Shown: in pieces, positions 6,692 to 12,789 of the stretch
Position numbering within the stretch: the first letter of the stretch is position 1
Layout: every line of letters begins with the position of its first letter
Assembly (NCBI GenBank): GCA_039815415.1
Contig: JBCBZH010000105.1
Location: 1-12,789, forward strand
Reading direction: 5' to 3'
Length of the DNA: 12,789 nt
DNA from: JBCBZH01 sp039815415
GTDB taxonomy: Bacteria > Bacteroidota > Rhodothermia > Rhodothermales > Rubricoccaceae
Made by a program: the position numbers and the translations under genes
The notes under the pieces: generated by a model
Databases searched by the model: none
Told to the model about the DNA's origin: nothing
What the model saw: the letters and a program-made list of their open reading frames with translations, nothing else

Positions 6692-7450
6692 CTACAGTTG
6701 GTCTCCCGTAAAGGCCCCGGGCAGAAGGTCCTGGGGCGTCTGGCATCCTGGGGAGGCCTCGCCCATCCACATCAGGATCTCGGCGTCTGGCGCCTGCTCC
6801 GCAATGAGCTGGCGACAGCCGCCACAGGGCGTGGCCCCGGGCGCCTTGGGGCACGCCAGCGCGAAGCGCGAAATGGGCCCTAGGCCCGCGGCCCGGGCAG
6901 CAACCAGGGCAGATCGCTCGGCGCACAAGCCCCGTGTCCAGTCGCCAACGTGCTCCACGTTCGCACCCGTCACCCAGCGACCAGAGGTATCCACCACTAC
7001 GGCTCCGACTCTAAAGTCTGAAGCGGGGACGACCGCGCGTGTTGCCGCCTCCAATGCATGAGCCATCGCCTCAGCGGCGGACGTAGGTGCCGGTGACGAG
7101 TGTTCGATCGCCAACTCGCGAGTCCACTCGGGCATCGGGCCGCAGGATGCTATCTCCGCAGTCTCGAGCGTCCAGGGTTCACCAGTGACTTCTGAGAGGA
7201 ACGCCAGCTCGCTCTCAAGGAGTGGCCTCGAGCTTGCGGCAGCTAGGATAGCCTCGCCGACGGGCGCGGCCAATGCCCACGCCCCTTGCAGCGCGGGGAT
7301 CGTCAACGGAAACGAGGCGCTCTCGATCCGAGGCGCCGCGACCCAGCGCCCCGACGCCAGCCCGAGTGCCACGCCGATGGGCTGGCGGGAGAACGGGACA
7401 TACGCTCGGTCCTGAACAGCGAGAGCAGAGGCGCGGAGCGAGGTCGGCAT
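6692..7450 (-). CDS. cdd: Cytidine deaminase, two-domain, catalytic half C-terminal
   Basis: Zinc hydrolase converting cytidine and deoxycytidine to uridine forms in pyrimidine salvage. It has 252 residues from the ATG at 7450. The C-terminal half (about 142-250) is catalytic: G-A-N-V-E-H at 162-167, the zinc/proton-shuttle motif C176-A-E178, and P-C209-G-G-C212-R-Q. The N-terminal half (about 15-115) repeats the same fold: A-Y-V-P-F-S, S-G-R-W-V-A-A and I-E-S-A-S-F-P-L-T-I, but P-A-L replaces C-A-E, and S-C-G-P-M-P replaces P-C-x-x-C. It is therefore a degenerate copy. E. coli Cdd also pairs an active and a dead domain, but with the active one first. The start is placed after the antisense tRNA-Leu; longer open frames run through it. 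No Shine-Dalgarno. Likely cotranscribed with the VWA gene. Confidence 0.92.
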   Translation of the reverse strand: MPTSLRASALAVQDRAYVPFSRQPIGVALGLASGRWVAAPRIESASFPLTIPALQGAWALAAPVGEAILAAASSRPLLESELAFLSEVTGEPWTLETAEIASCGPMPEWTRELAIEHSSPAPTSAAEAMAHALEAATRAVVPASDFRVGAVVVDTSGRWVTGANVEHVGDWTRGLCAERSALVAARAAGLGPISRFALACPKAPGATPCGGCRQLIAEQAPDAEILMWMGEASPGCQTPQDLLPGAFTGDQL

Positions 7451-7492
7451 GTAGCTTCGGGGGTGGTGTCGCCCGGATCGGGCAAACGCCGG

Positions 7493-7577
7493 GCCGGAGT
7501 GGCGGAATGGTATACGCGGCGGTCTTAAAAACCGCTGGGGCGCACGCCCCGTACGGGTTCGAGCCCCGTCTCCGGCA
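7493..7577 (+). tRNA. tRNA-Leu (anticodon UAA)
   Basis: 85-nt class II tRNA. Acceptor GCCGGAG (7493-7499) pairs with CTCCGGC (7570-7576), discriminator A at 7577. Anticodon stem GCGGT/ACCGC encloses loop CTTAAAA, anticodon TAA at 7526-7528. A long variable arm (GGGGC GCAC GCCCC) and the T arm with GGTTCGAGC follow. The 3' CCA is not encoded (ACCG follows the acceptor stem), so CCA must be added by the nucleotidyltransferase. It is the only rightward gene after secG and ends 3 nt before the stop of the convergent rhodanese gene. Confidence 0.97.
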
Positions 7578-7580
7578 CCG

Positions 7581-7955
7581 TTAGTCGGTCTCTGTGGGAT
7601 GGCCTTCCACTGTCCAGCCGCGCCAGCCACCATCCATAGAGACGACGTGGGTGTAGCCCATTCGTTGGAGCGCATCGGCGGCGAGGACAGAGCGGTAGCC
7701 ACCTCCGCAGTACAGCACCAGCTCGAGGTCGAGATCGGGGACGGCGGCCTCGATGTCACGCTCGATGACACCCTTCCCAAGATGGATAGCACCCGGGAGA
7801 TGGCCGCGGTCCCACTCAGCCTGTTCGCGGACGTCCACCAGCACGACGCTCTCGCCTGCTGCGAGACGAGTCGCGACCGTGTCCACGTCGGTTTCTTCTA
7901 TGCGCTGGCGAGCCTCATCCACAAGCTGGACGAATCGGGGGTTGTGACGGGACAT
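7581..7955 (-). CDS. Single-domain rhodanese-like sulfurtransferase
   Basis: A 124-residue cytosolic protein with one rhodanese domain. Conserved points: V-V-L-V-D-V-R-E at 37-44 with D-R-G-H-L-P-G-A-I at 49-57 (the CH2A-type motif), and the active-site loop C83-G-G-G-Y-R-S, a six-residue loop typical of persulfide-forming sulfurtransferases; then the D-G-G-W-x-G-W motif at 108-114. A ~25-residue helix precedes the domain. The catalytic cysteine is intact, so it probably carries a persulfide for thiosulfate sulfurtransfer or sulfur trafficking; the partner is unknown. The ATG at 7955 is preceded by a CT-rich leader without Shine-Dalgarno. Downstream on the same strand lies cdd, with tRNA-Leu in antisense between them. 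Confidence 0.92.
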   Translation of the reverse strand: MSRHNPRFVQLVDEARQRIEETDVDTVATRLAAGESVVLVDVREQAEWDRGHLPGAIHLGKGVIERDIEAAVPDLDLELVLYCGGGYRSVLAADALQRMGYTHVVSMDGGWRGWTVEGHPTETD

Positions 7956-7983
7956 GAGGGATTGGGGATTGCAGCTGTCAACT

Positions 7984-7991
7984 CAATAGTA
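7984..7991 (-). promoter_or_regulatory. Candidate Bacteroidetes-type -7 element for the rhodanese gene
   Basis: Read on the minus strand, TACTATTG matches TAnnTTTG except for one base and lies about 30 nt upstream of the rhodanese ATG, in the most AT-rich patch of this gap. The nearest upstream TTG is about 13 nt away, too close for the usual -33 element. Weak candidate. Confidence 0.28.
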
Positions 7992-8058
7992 TTCCCATTT
8001 CGCTCAATTTGGTCTTGTGGCTTGACCCTCGAGCTGGCGACGTCACTTCCGCTGACCG

Positions 8059-10293
8059 CTACAACAGCACGAGATACGTGAGTTTTACTACGGCAAGGCG
8101 GTCCTGAAGGACAAGTTCTCGACGGGGATCGAGGAGGTCATCGTTCCCAGGTCGATTGTAAGTCGTGTTGAAGACAACAAAGAGATCGCTTCCAGGCGTA
8201 TGGATCCAGTTGACACGAATGTTTGCCTGGACGTTTCGTGAGAAGTTGTCGTACTGGATGAGAGAGCGTGCGAAGAGGTCTCGGTTGATGGCGCTAAGGA
8301 TGGAAACTGAGACCGATGTTGCATTGAATTCTCCGTTCTCTACTGGGAGGTCGATAATGGAATGGTCAATACCGCCCTCAAGAACCAGATGCTGTGATTG
8401 CCGCCAGCCCACGTTTCCACCCAGGTCGATACGGTCGCCGCCGTAGAAGCCACCAGTCGAGGCATTCGCTTGGGCGAATACAGGCCGACTGGAGTCTGTT
8501 TCGCCCCGGATGCCGAACTGTGTGAAGGTGTAGTCGCCTGGCTGGATCAGGGCATCCGGTCCAATAGGAAACTCTGTTGGCACGCGGTCAAACACGCGCT
8601 CCAAGCTTGCGCTCATGCGGTCGCGCCGGTTGAAGTCCACCCCGGCTTCCAACTCCATCTCTGTGGTTTGCAGCACGCCGTCCTGGCCTTCGATGTAGGT
8701 GCCTTCGGCGGAGACTTGGACGCGCCGAATGAAAGGGAGCGATGCGATGTTGACGAGCGGCCGATAGAGCACTTCACCGTTTGCGCGGCGCATGTCCCGG
8801 CGCCTCACGAAGCCAAGCGCAGGCGCATAGGTGGACCCGACACTGGTCACGGACGCGTTCGCCCCATAGGTGTCCGTCTCGAGCTGCACCAGCGCGTGCC
8901 CTGCTGCACTGTTCTGGGCCTCATCGGAGTCCCAGACCTGCGTGCCCCAGACCTCAATGACGCTGTTGCCCCCGAATCGGACCTGCCCATCCACGCCGAA
9001 GGCGCGGTTGGAGGTCGTATCGGTCAGCAGGCTCGTTCCGATGGCGCCGATGGTGGTGCGGGGCAGAACGTCAGCTCGAGCGCGGACGACGGTGTTGTTC
9101 GCCATCTGCGAGCCGAGGAAGTCTCGAAGCCCCGGCCCCGTCGCAATGTTGAGCGCACCCACCGAGAACGGACCCGCCTGGCCCGTCAGGCGCGCGCCGG
9201 CGAGAATCTGATCCGTCAGCCCGATGCGTCTTGAGAAGAAGGTCTGGGTGGAGCGAGGGTTGCCGTGCTCGAACAGGCCGGAGCGCTCGAGGAAGAACTC
9301 CCGCTTCTCCGGGAAGAAGAGGCTGAACCGCGTCAGGTTGAGCTGCACGTTGTCCGCCTCCACCTGCGCGAAGTCGGTGTTGACGCTCGCATCCAGCGTC
9401 AGGTTGGAGGTCAGGCCATACTTGATGTCGATGCCCGCATCGACAGCGGTATAGCCGACGCCCGGGATGAACTCTCGAACGAGAGCTGGAGCGGCAGCGT
9501 TTTCCGCGCCCTCGCGCTGGAGATCCGTGATCATGTACGGCTTGATTTCGAGATTCCGACCCCGACGGATGTTCTTCAGCCCTCTGAGCACTCCGTACTG
9601 CGAAACCGTTGCCAGCGCAGCGAAGCTCGAGCCCCGGTCAAGCCCGATTTCCGGCCACAGCACGCGCTCGTTCTTGCGGTTGATGGTTCGCGATAGCATC
9701 AGCCCGAACGAAAGGTCGTCCCCTTCGGGAAACCGGAGCTGACGGAAGGGAATCGACACCTCCATCGACCAGCCCGACTCGTCGATCACCGTTTCGGACC
9801 AGAAAACGGCGTCCCACGAGAAGCTGTCGAGTGTGAGGCCTTCATCCGTAATGGTGGCGTCGTCCTGCGTTCCAAGCGCGTTCATCTCGAACAGGTAGGC
9901 GTTGCGCCCATCCATGTACGTGTCCAGGCCGATGTAGACGTGGTCGTCCCGGTCGTTCCGCCCGCCACGCTCCAGGTTCTTGGCCCGGATCAGCTCCGGA
10001 TTCTGGTCGAAGTTCTGGAACGCGAAGTAGAGGTTGTCGCGGTCGTAGGCGATGCGGACCTCCGTTCGCTCGGTCGCTTCCGATCCCGTCTCCGGCCACA
10101 CCTGAATGAACGTCTCCACAGGGTCGATCTGAGCCCAGAGGGCTTCGTCGATGTGGCCGTCGATCCGGGGCGCTTCGCCGGTGAAGACGGCCGTGACCTC
10201 GCGATCGGACGGGGGCGGTGGAGGCGGGGTGCTCTGGGCCGCGAGCGTCGGGCTGGTGGACAGGAGAGCGAGGAGGAGTAGCGCTCGGACCAT
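8059..10293 (-). CDS. DUF5916 outer-membrane-type protein with N-terminal CBM9/DOMON-like domain
   Basis: A 744-residue exported protein. A signal peptide (M-V-R then a Leu/Ala-rich core, likely cleaved after T-L-A near residue 18-19) is followed by a six-proline linker at 23-28. Residues about 43-210 form a carbohydrate-binding-family-9-like beta-sandwich (P-R-I-D-G-H-I-D-E-A-L-W; E-V-R-I-A-Y-D-R-D-N-L-Y; the W-S-M-E-V-S-I-P-F-x-Q-L-R-F-P motif). The rest, with S-L-F-F-P-E-K-R-E-F-F-L-E at about 330, is the DUF5916 region, predicted by its alternating polar/aromatic strands to be an outer-membrane beta-barrel. Such proteins are common in Bacteroidetes, Rhodothermota and Gemmatimonadota; their role is not established, though sugar or polymer handling at the surface is often assumed. 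It stands alone, with no TonB-type receptor, SusD or hydrolase nearby. The CT-rich leader lacks Shine-Dalgarno. Confidence 0.9.
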   Translation of the reverse strand: MVRALLLLALLSTSPTLAAQSTPPPPPPSDREVTAVFTGEAPRIDGHIDEALWAQIDPVETFIQVWPETGSEATERTEVRIAYDRDNLYFAFQNFDQNPELIRAKNLERGGRNDRDDHVYIGLDTYMDGRNAYLFEMNALGTQDDATITDEGLTLDSFSWDAVFWSETVIDESGWSMEVSIPFRQLRFPEGDDLSFGLMLSRTINRKNERVLWPEIGLDRGSSFAALATVSQYGVLRGLKNIRRGRNLEIKPYMITDLQREGAENAAAPALVREFIPGVGYTAVDAGIDIKYGLTSNLTLDASVNTDFAQVEADNVQLNLTRFSLFFPEKREFFLERSGLFEHGNPRSTQTFFSRRIGLTDQILAGARLTGQAGPFSVGALNIATGPGLRDFLGSQMANNTVVRARADVLPRTTIGAIGTSLLTDTTSNRAFGVDGQVRFGGNSVIEVWGTQVWDSDEAQNSAAGHALVQLETDTYGANASVTSVGSTYAPALGFVRRRDMRRANGEVLYRPLVNIASLPFIRRVQVSAEGTYIEGQDGVLQTTEMELEAGVDFNRRDRMSASLERVFDRVPTEFPIGPDALIQPGDYTFTQFGIRGETDSSRPVFAQANASTGGFYGGDRIDLGGNVGWRQSQHLVLEGGIDHSIIDLPVENGEFNATSVSVSILSAINRDLFARSLIQYDNFSRNVQANIRVNWIHTPGSDLFVVFNTTYNRPGNDDLLDPRRELVLQDRLAVVKLTYLVLL

Positions 10294-10321
10294 GCTGGGG
10301 TGTGGGAGAGGGTGAGGGAAG

Positions 10322-10334
10322 CTAAATCTTTAAC
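10322..10334 (-). promoter_or_regulatory. AT-rich patch upstream of the DUF5916 gene
   Basis: The only AT-rich stretch in the 98-nt gap before the DUF5916 gene (minus strand GGTTAAAGATTTAGC) lies about 30-40 nt from its ATG and is preceded by TTGCGG. It may hold the promoter, but no motif fits a consensus at correct spacing. Confidence 0.22.
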
Positions 10335-10370
10335 CGCAACGGACGAGTTGGGAGCTCAGTACGCTGCGGA

Positions 10371-10389
10371 CTCCTCGAAGCAGGAGGAG
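10371..10389 (-). terminator. Small hairpin just after the MetC-like gene
   Basis: CTCCTC (10371-10376) pairs with GAGGAG (10384-10389) around a 7-nt loop, starting 2 nt beyond the stop codon of the minus-strand gene. There is no T-run, so terminator function is doubtful. Confidence 0.25.
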
Positions 10390-10391
10390 GG

Positions 10392-11597
10392 TCATTCATC
10401 GATCTGGTCCAGTGCTCGTTCGAGGTCGGCCACGAGGTCGTCGGCGTGCTCCAGGCCTACCGAGATCCGCATGTCGCCCGCCGCGATCCCCAGCTCGGCG
10501 AATCGCTCCGGCGACATCTCCTTCAGGGCGCTGATGACTGGCGCATAGATCAGGCTTTCGTGGCCTCCCCAGCTCACGCCGATCTGGAACACGTCCAGCC
10601 CGTTGACGAACCGCTTGATGGCATCAACGTCATCGGTCGCCAGCGCGAAGCCGAGCAAGCCCGTCGTGCCCGACATCTGTTTCATCGCCAGCTCGCGCTG
10701 CGGGAAGCTGTCCAGGCCGGGGTAGCGCACCGACCGGACGCGCGGGTGCGATTCGAGGAATTGGGCCACCTGCAACGCATTCGCCTCGTGCTGGTGTACG
10801 CGCAGGGGCAGCGTGCGGAGGCTCCGGGTGAGTAGCCACGCGTCGAAGGGCGCCATGGCGCCGCCAAGCCACTCGACCTCGCGGAGGGACAGCGATTCGA
10901 TGTCGTCCGCGCGACCGATGACCACTCCGCCCACGAGGTCGCTGTGGCCGCCGAGGTACTTCGAGCAGGAGTGGACTTCGAGGTCGATCCCCAGCTCGAG
11001 AGGCTTCTGAAACAGCGGCGTCGCCCAGGTGTTGTCGATCATCGTTCGGAGGCCACGGGATCTCGCCAGCGCGCTGACGGCGGCGAGGTCTTGCAGGCCG
11101 AAGACGGCGGTGGAGGGGCTCTCGAGGTAGATCAGCGCCGTTTGATCCGTTATTGCATCTTCGAACTGGGTGACGTCGTCGCCCGGAACAAATGTGGTGG
11201 TGATGTCCATCTTCTCACGGAGAAAGACATCCAGGACGTTGCTCGCCGGGCCGTAGAGGTTCTGGATGGCGATGACGTGGTCGCCAGCCCGAAGGCTGTG
11301 CATCAGCGCTGCGGAGATCGCGCCCATGCCCGATGCGAACAGGCGGGCCCGCTCACCGCCTGCCAGCTCAGCGATCTTCGTTTCCGCCAGCCGGACCGTC
11401 GGATTGCCTACGCGCGAGTAGATGTACGCGTTGGTTCGGTCGTCGAACGCGGCATCGATGGCATCCCAGTCCTCGAAAGTGAACAGCGAGTTCTGAAACA
11501 GTGGCGGCACTACGGCGCCGTGATACGCTGGGCGGGTCTCGCCTCCATGCATCAGACGGGTTTCAATCCGGAGATCCTCGAGCTGGCGTTCAGGCAT
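10392..11597 (-). CDS. PLP-dependent trans-sulfuration enzyme, cystathionine beta-lyase (MetC)-like
   Basis: A 401-residue member of the Cys/Met-metabolism PLP family (PF01053). Visible sites: Y60-S-R62-V-G-N-P-T (phosphate and substrate contacts from the neighbouring subunit), S89-G-M91-G, Y115, D188-N-T-W-A, the PLP lysine K213 in C-S-K-Y-L-G-G-H-S-D, and S-W-G-G-H-E-S-L near the C-terminus. The D-N-T-W-A and S-W-G-G-x-E-S-L signatures match cystathionine beta-lyases such as E. coli MetC better than gamma-synthases or methionine gamma-lyases, so cleavage of cystathionine to homocysteine, pyruvate and ammonia is the leading guess; specificity in this family is easily misjudged. The ATG at 11597 overlaps the stop of the upstream NhaC-family gene by 8 nt (ATGCCTGA), so translation is probably coupled. 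Longer upstream starts lie inside that gene and look non-protein-like. Confidence 0.9.
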   Translation of the reverse strand: MPERQLEDLRIETRLMHGGETRPAYHGAVVPPLFQNSLFTFEDWDAIDAAFDDRTNAYIYSRVGNPTVRLAETKIAELAGGERARLFASGMGAISAALMHSLRAGDHVIAIQNLYGPASNVLDVFLREKMDITTTFVPGDDVTQFEDAITDQTALIYLESPSTAVFGLQDLAAVSALARSRGLRTMIDNTWATPLFQKPLELGIDLEVHSCSKYLGGHSDLVGGVVIGRADDIESLSLREVEWLGGAMAPFDAWLLTRSLRTLPLRVHQHEANALQVAQFLESHPRVRSVRYPGLDSFPQRELAMKQMSGTTGLLGFALATDDVDAIKRFVNGLDVFQIGVSWGGHESLIYAPVISALKEMSPERFAELGIAAGDMRISVGLEHADDLVADLERALDQIDE

Positions 11598-12789
11598 CCG
11601 TGGAGGAGGTTGAGGCGCGCTCGTTGGCGAAGAGGCCGATTCCCAAGATGGCGAACAGCGGGGCAATCACGAGGTTGGTCAGCGACAGGATCTGCCACGG
11701 CGCGTAGGCCGCGAACGGAACGCCGAGCGTGGCGACCATGAACACCGCCGTGGGATGCCATGGCACGAGGCTCTCGAACATCGTCCCGGTGTCTTCGAGC
11801 GACCGCGAGAGCACTTTCCGAGAGATGCCCAGCGCCTCGTACTTGGCCTTGAACGCGTCCGCGACGATGAAGCTGGTGGCGTACTGGTTCGACGTCAGCG
11901 CGTTGGTGGCCGCGCTGGCGGCGAGCGTGGAGAGAATCGTTGTTGTCTGTGCCTTTGCGAACCGGAACGCGCGGTTCACCACGGTGTCAATGGCCCTCAC
12001 GTGGTCCATTGCGCCGATGAAGATGAACACCATGATGGCCACCACGATTGCGTCGATCAGCGCGAACAGGCCGCCCCGGTCGAGAAGCGTCGTGACTTGC
12101 TCGGTTACGCCTGTGCCCCATGGCGCCATCGATGTGTCGAATCCTTTATAGAGCGTTTGCAGCACGTCGGCGAGGGCGAACGGCTGGAACAGCAGCGCCA
12201 GCATGCTGGCAGTCAACGCAGAAATCACCAGCACCGGGACGGTCGGCTGGCGCCGTAGCGACCCCACCAGCACAATGAGAGGCGGCAGCAGCAGCAACAG
12301 GTTGAATGCGAAGATGGACTCGAGCGATGCAATGAAGGGACCAACCGTGTCCACGCTCGCCGAACTGGCGGCCGGCGGATTCACGAAGCCGATGATCGTG
12401 AACGCGATGCAGGCGATGATAGAGGAGGGGACGGTGGTGTAGAGCATCGAACGGATGTGCTCGAACACGTTCACGTCGGCCGCCAGCGCGGCGATGTTGG
12501 TGGAGTCGGAGAGGGGCGAGAGCTTGTCCCCGAAGTAGGCGCCGCCCACCACTGCGCCCGCTGTGATGCCCAAATCGCCACCCAGCGCTGCCGAGATGCC
12601 GATGACCACCACACCAACAGTTCCCGCTGAGCCCCACGAAGTACCTGTGAGCGTGGAAAACACGACCGGGACGAGGAACGCGCTGAGGTAGAGCACCGAC
12701 GGGTGAATGAGCTTGAGCCCATAGACGATCAGCATGGGGATGGTGCCCGAAATCATCCAACTGCCGATCACCAGCCCGATGGCGAAGAA
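11590..12789 (-). CDS. NhaC-family Na+/H+ antiporter-type transporter (5' end cut by window)
   Basis: Polytopic inner-membrane transporter; 399 codons are visible and the frame stays open to the window edge (F-F-A-I-G-L-V...), so the N-terminus is outside. Family hallmarks are all present: I-G-S-W-M-I-S-G-T-I-P, V-Y-G-L-K, T-G-T-S-W-G-S-A-G-T-V-G-V, G-G-A-Y-F-G-D-K-L-S-P-L-S-D-S-T-N and E-H-I-R-S-M-L-Y-T-T-V-P. These make the NhaC/COG1757 assignment secure; roughly eight to nine further membrane helices follow. The substrate is not fixed by the family: members exchange Na+/H+, malate/lactate (MleN) or are assigned to methionine uptake (MetT). Because its stop overlaps the start of a cystathionine-lyase-like gene, a sulfur amino-acid substrate is a reasonable inference. 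The last ~10 residues are a short polar tail. Confidence 0.92.
   Translation of the reverse strand, partial: FFAIGLVIGSWMISGTIPMLIVYGLKLIHPSVLYLSAFLVPVVFSTLTGTSWGSAGTVGVVVIGISAALGGDLGITAGAVVGGAYFGDKLSPLSDSTNIAALAADVNVFEHIRSMLYTTVPSSIIACIAFTIIGFVNPPAASSASVDTVGPFIASLESIFAFNLLLLLPPLIVLVGSLRRQPTVPVLVISALTASMLALLFQPFALADVLQTLYKGFDTSMAPWGTGVTEQVTTLLDRGGLFALIDAIVVAIMVFIFIGAMDHVRAIDTVVNRAFRFAKAQTTTILSTLAASAATNALTSNQYATSFIVADAFKAKYEALGISRKVLSRSLEDTGTMFESLVPWHPTAVFMVATLGVPFAAYAPWQILSLTNLVIAPLFAILGIGLFANERASTSSTDA

Larger units (their letters stand above)
729..11588. repeat. Dispersed over-represented decamer CGCCAGCTCG (9 exact copies)
   Basis: Exact copies as CGCCAGCTCG on + lie at 729-738, 1717-1726, 2351-2360, 5969-5978, 7202-7211 and 10686-10695. 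Copies in the reverse orientation (CGAGCTGGCG) lie at 1434-1443, 8030-8039 and 11579-11588. Near-copies with one mismatch occur around 2977, 4447, 4470, 4612, 6805, 7725, 10479 and 10989. Two exact copies are intergenic. The coding copies fall in different frames (reading E-L-A, Q-L-A/Q-L-E, A-S-S and R-A-G), so codon preference alone does not explain them. With about 62% GC, fewer than 0.1 exact copies would be expected by base composition. Function unknown. Confidence 0.7.

Noticed and set aside
6630..6926. N-terminal extension of the VWA gene to an upstream ATG
   Set aside because: It would overlap cdd in another frame and adds Arg/Gly/Pro-rich sequence; the GTG at 6629 sits right before the first membrane helix.
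7451..7792. N-terminal extension of cytidine deaminase
   Set aside because: It would read through the antisense tRNA-Leu and into the rhodanese gene; the deaminase fold begins just after the ATG at 7450.
8398..9696. Plus-strand open frames (278 and 143 codons) opposite the DUF5916 gene
   Set aside because: Shadows of a well-supported minus-strand gene with signal peptide and family motifs.
11598..11666. Upstream start for the MetC-like enzyme
   Set aside because: Lies in the NhaC-family coding region and adds Pro/Ser-rich residues not typical of the family.
10944..11741. Plus-strand open frame of 265 codons opposite the MetC-like gene
   Set aside because: Antisense to the PLP-lysine and substrate-binding regions of a conserved enzyme; no domain recognisable.
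1..12789. CRISPR array, insertion sequence, integrase or phage signature
   Set aside because: No regularly spaced repeats, transposase or integrase motifs, or terminal inverted repeats seen. The dispersed decamer is irregularly spaced and too short for any of these.

Overview
The window looks like ordinary chromosomal DNA from a GC-rich (low-sixties percent by eye), Gram-negative-type bacterium. The best guess is Rhodothermota (Rhodothermales-like, formerly placed with Bacteroidetes), with moderate confidence. Reasons: a SecG with a Gly/Thr/Gln-rich loop like that of Rhodothermales, a DUF5916 outer-membrane-type protein, an SD-free leader at every start inspected, and a DUF3467 protein. Gemmatimonadota is the main alternative. 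No phage, transposon, CRISPR array or recognisable defence locus is visible.

Layout. Positions 1-2907 form a rightward block: the 3' part of a cystathionine beta-synthase with a C-terminal CBS-domain pair, a DUF3467 protein 3 nt downstream, a NUDIX (ADP-ribose pyrophosphatase-like) hydrolase, and secG. The block ends in a strong UUCG-capped hairpin (2930-2967). From there to the right end almost everything is leftward. Reading from the right edge: an NhaC-family antiporter (cut by the window end) that overlaps a MetC-like trans-sulfuration enzyme by 8 nt; a DUF5916/CBM9-like exported protein; a one-domain rhodanese; a two-domain cytidine deaminase; a VWA-type membrane protein with a possible small ORF behind it; a coiled-coil zinc-ribbon-family protein; and the RNase P RNA, which ends at its own hairpin next to the secG terminator. 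The only rightward gene in this block is tRNA-Leu(UAA), squeezed between the rhodanese and cytidine deaminase genes.

Functional themes. Sulfur amino-acid metabolism appears at both ends (cystathionine beta-synthase; MetC-like enzyme coupled to an NhaC-family transporter that may carry a sulfur amino acid). Housekeeping functions are protein export (SecG), tRNA 5' processing (RNase P), tRNA-Leu and pyrimidine salvage (Cdd).

The most unusual signals are these: (i) a dispersed decamer, CGCCAGCTCG, present nine times exactly, in both orientations, several reading frames and two intergenic gaps; (ii) a cytidine deaminase whose dead half is N-terminal, opposite to the E. coli order; (iii) a zinc-ribbon protein without zinc ligands directly upstream of rnpB; (iv) the overlapping nhaC-like/metC-like pair. 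I do not see a clearly new multi-gene system.
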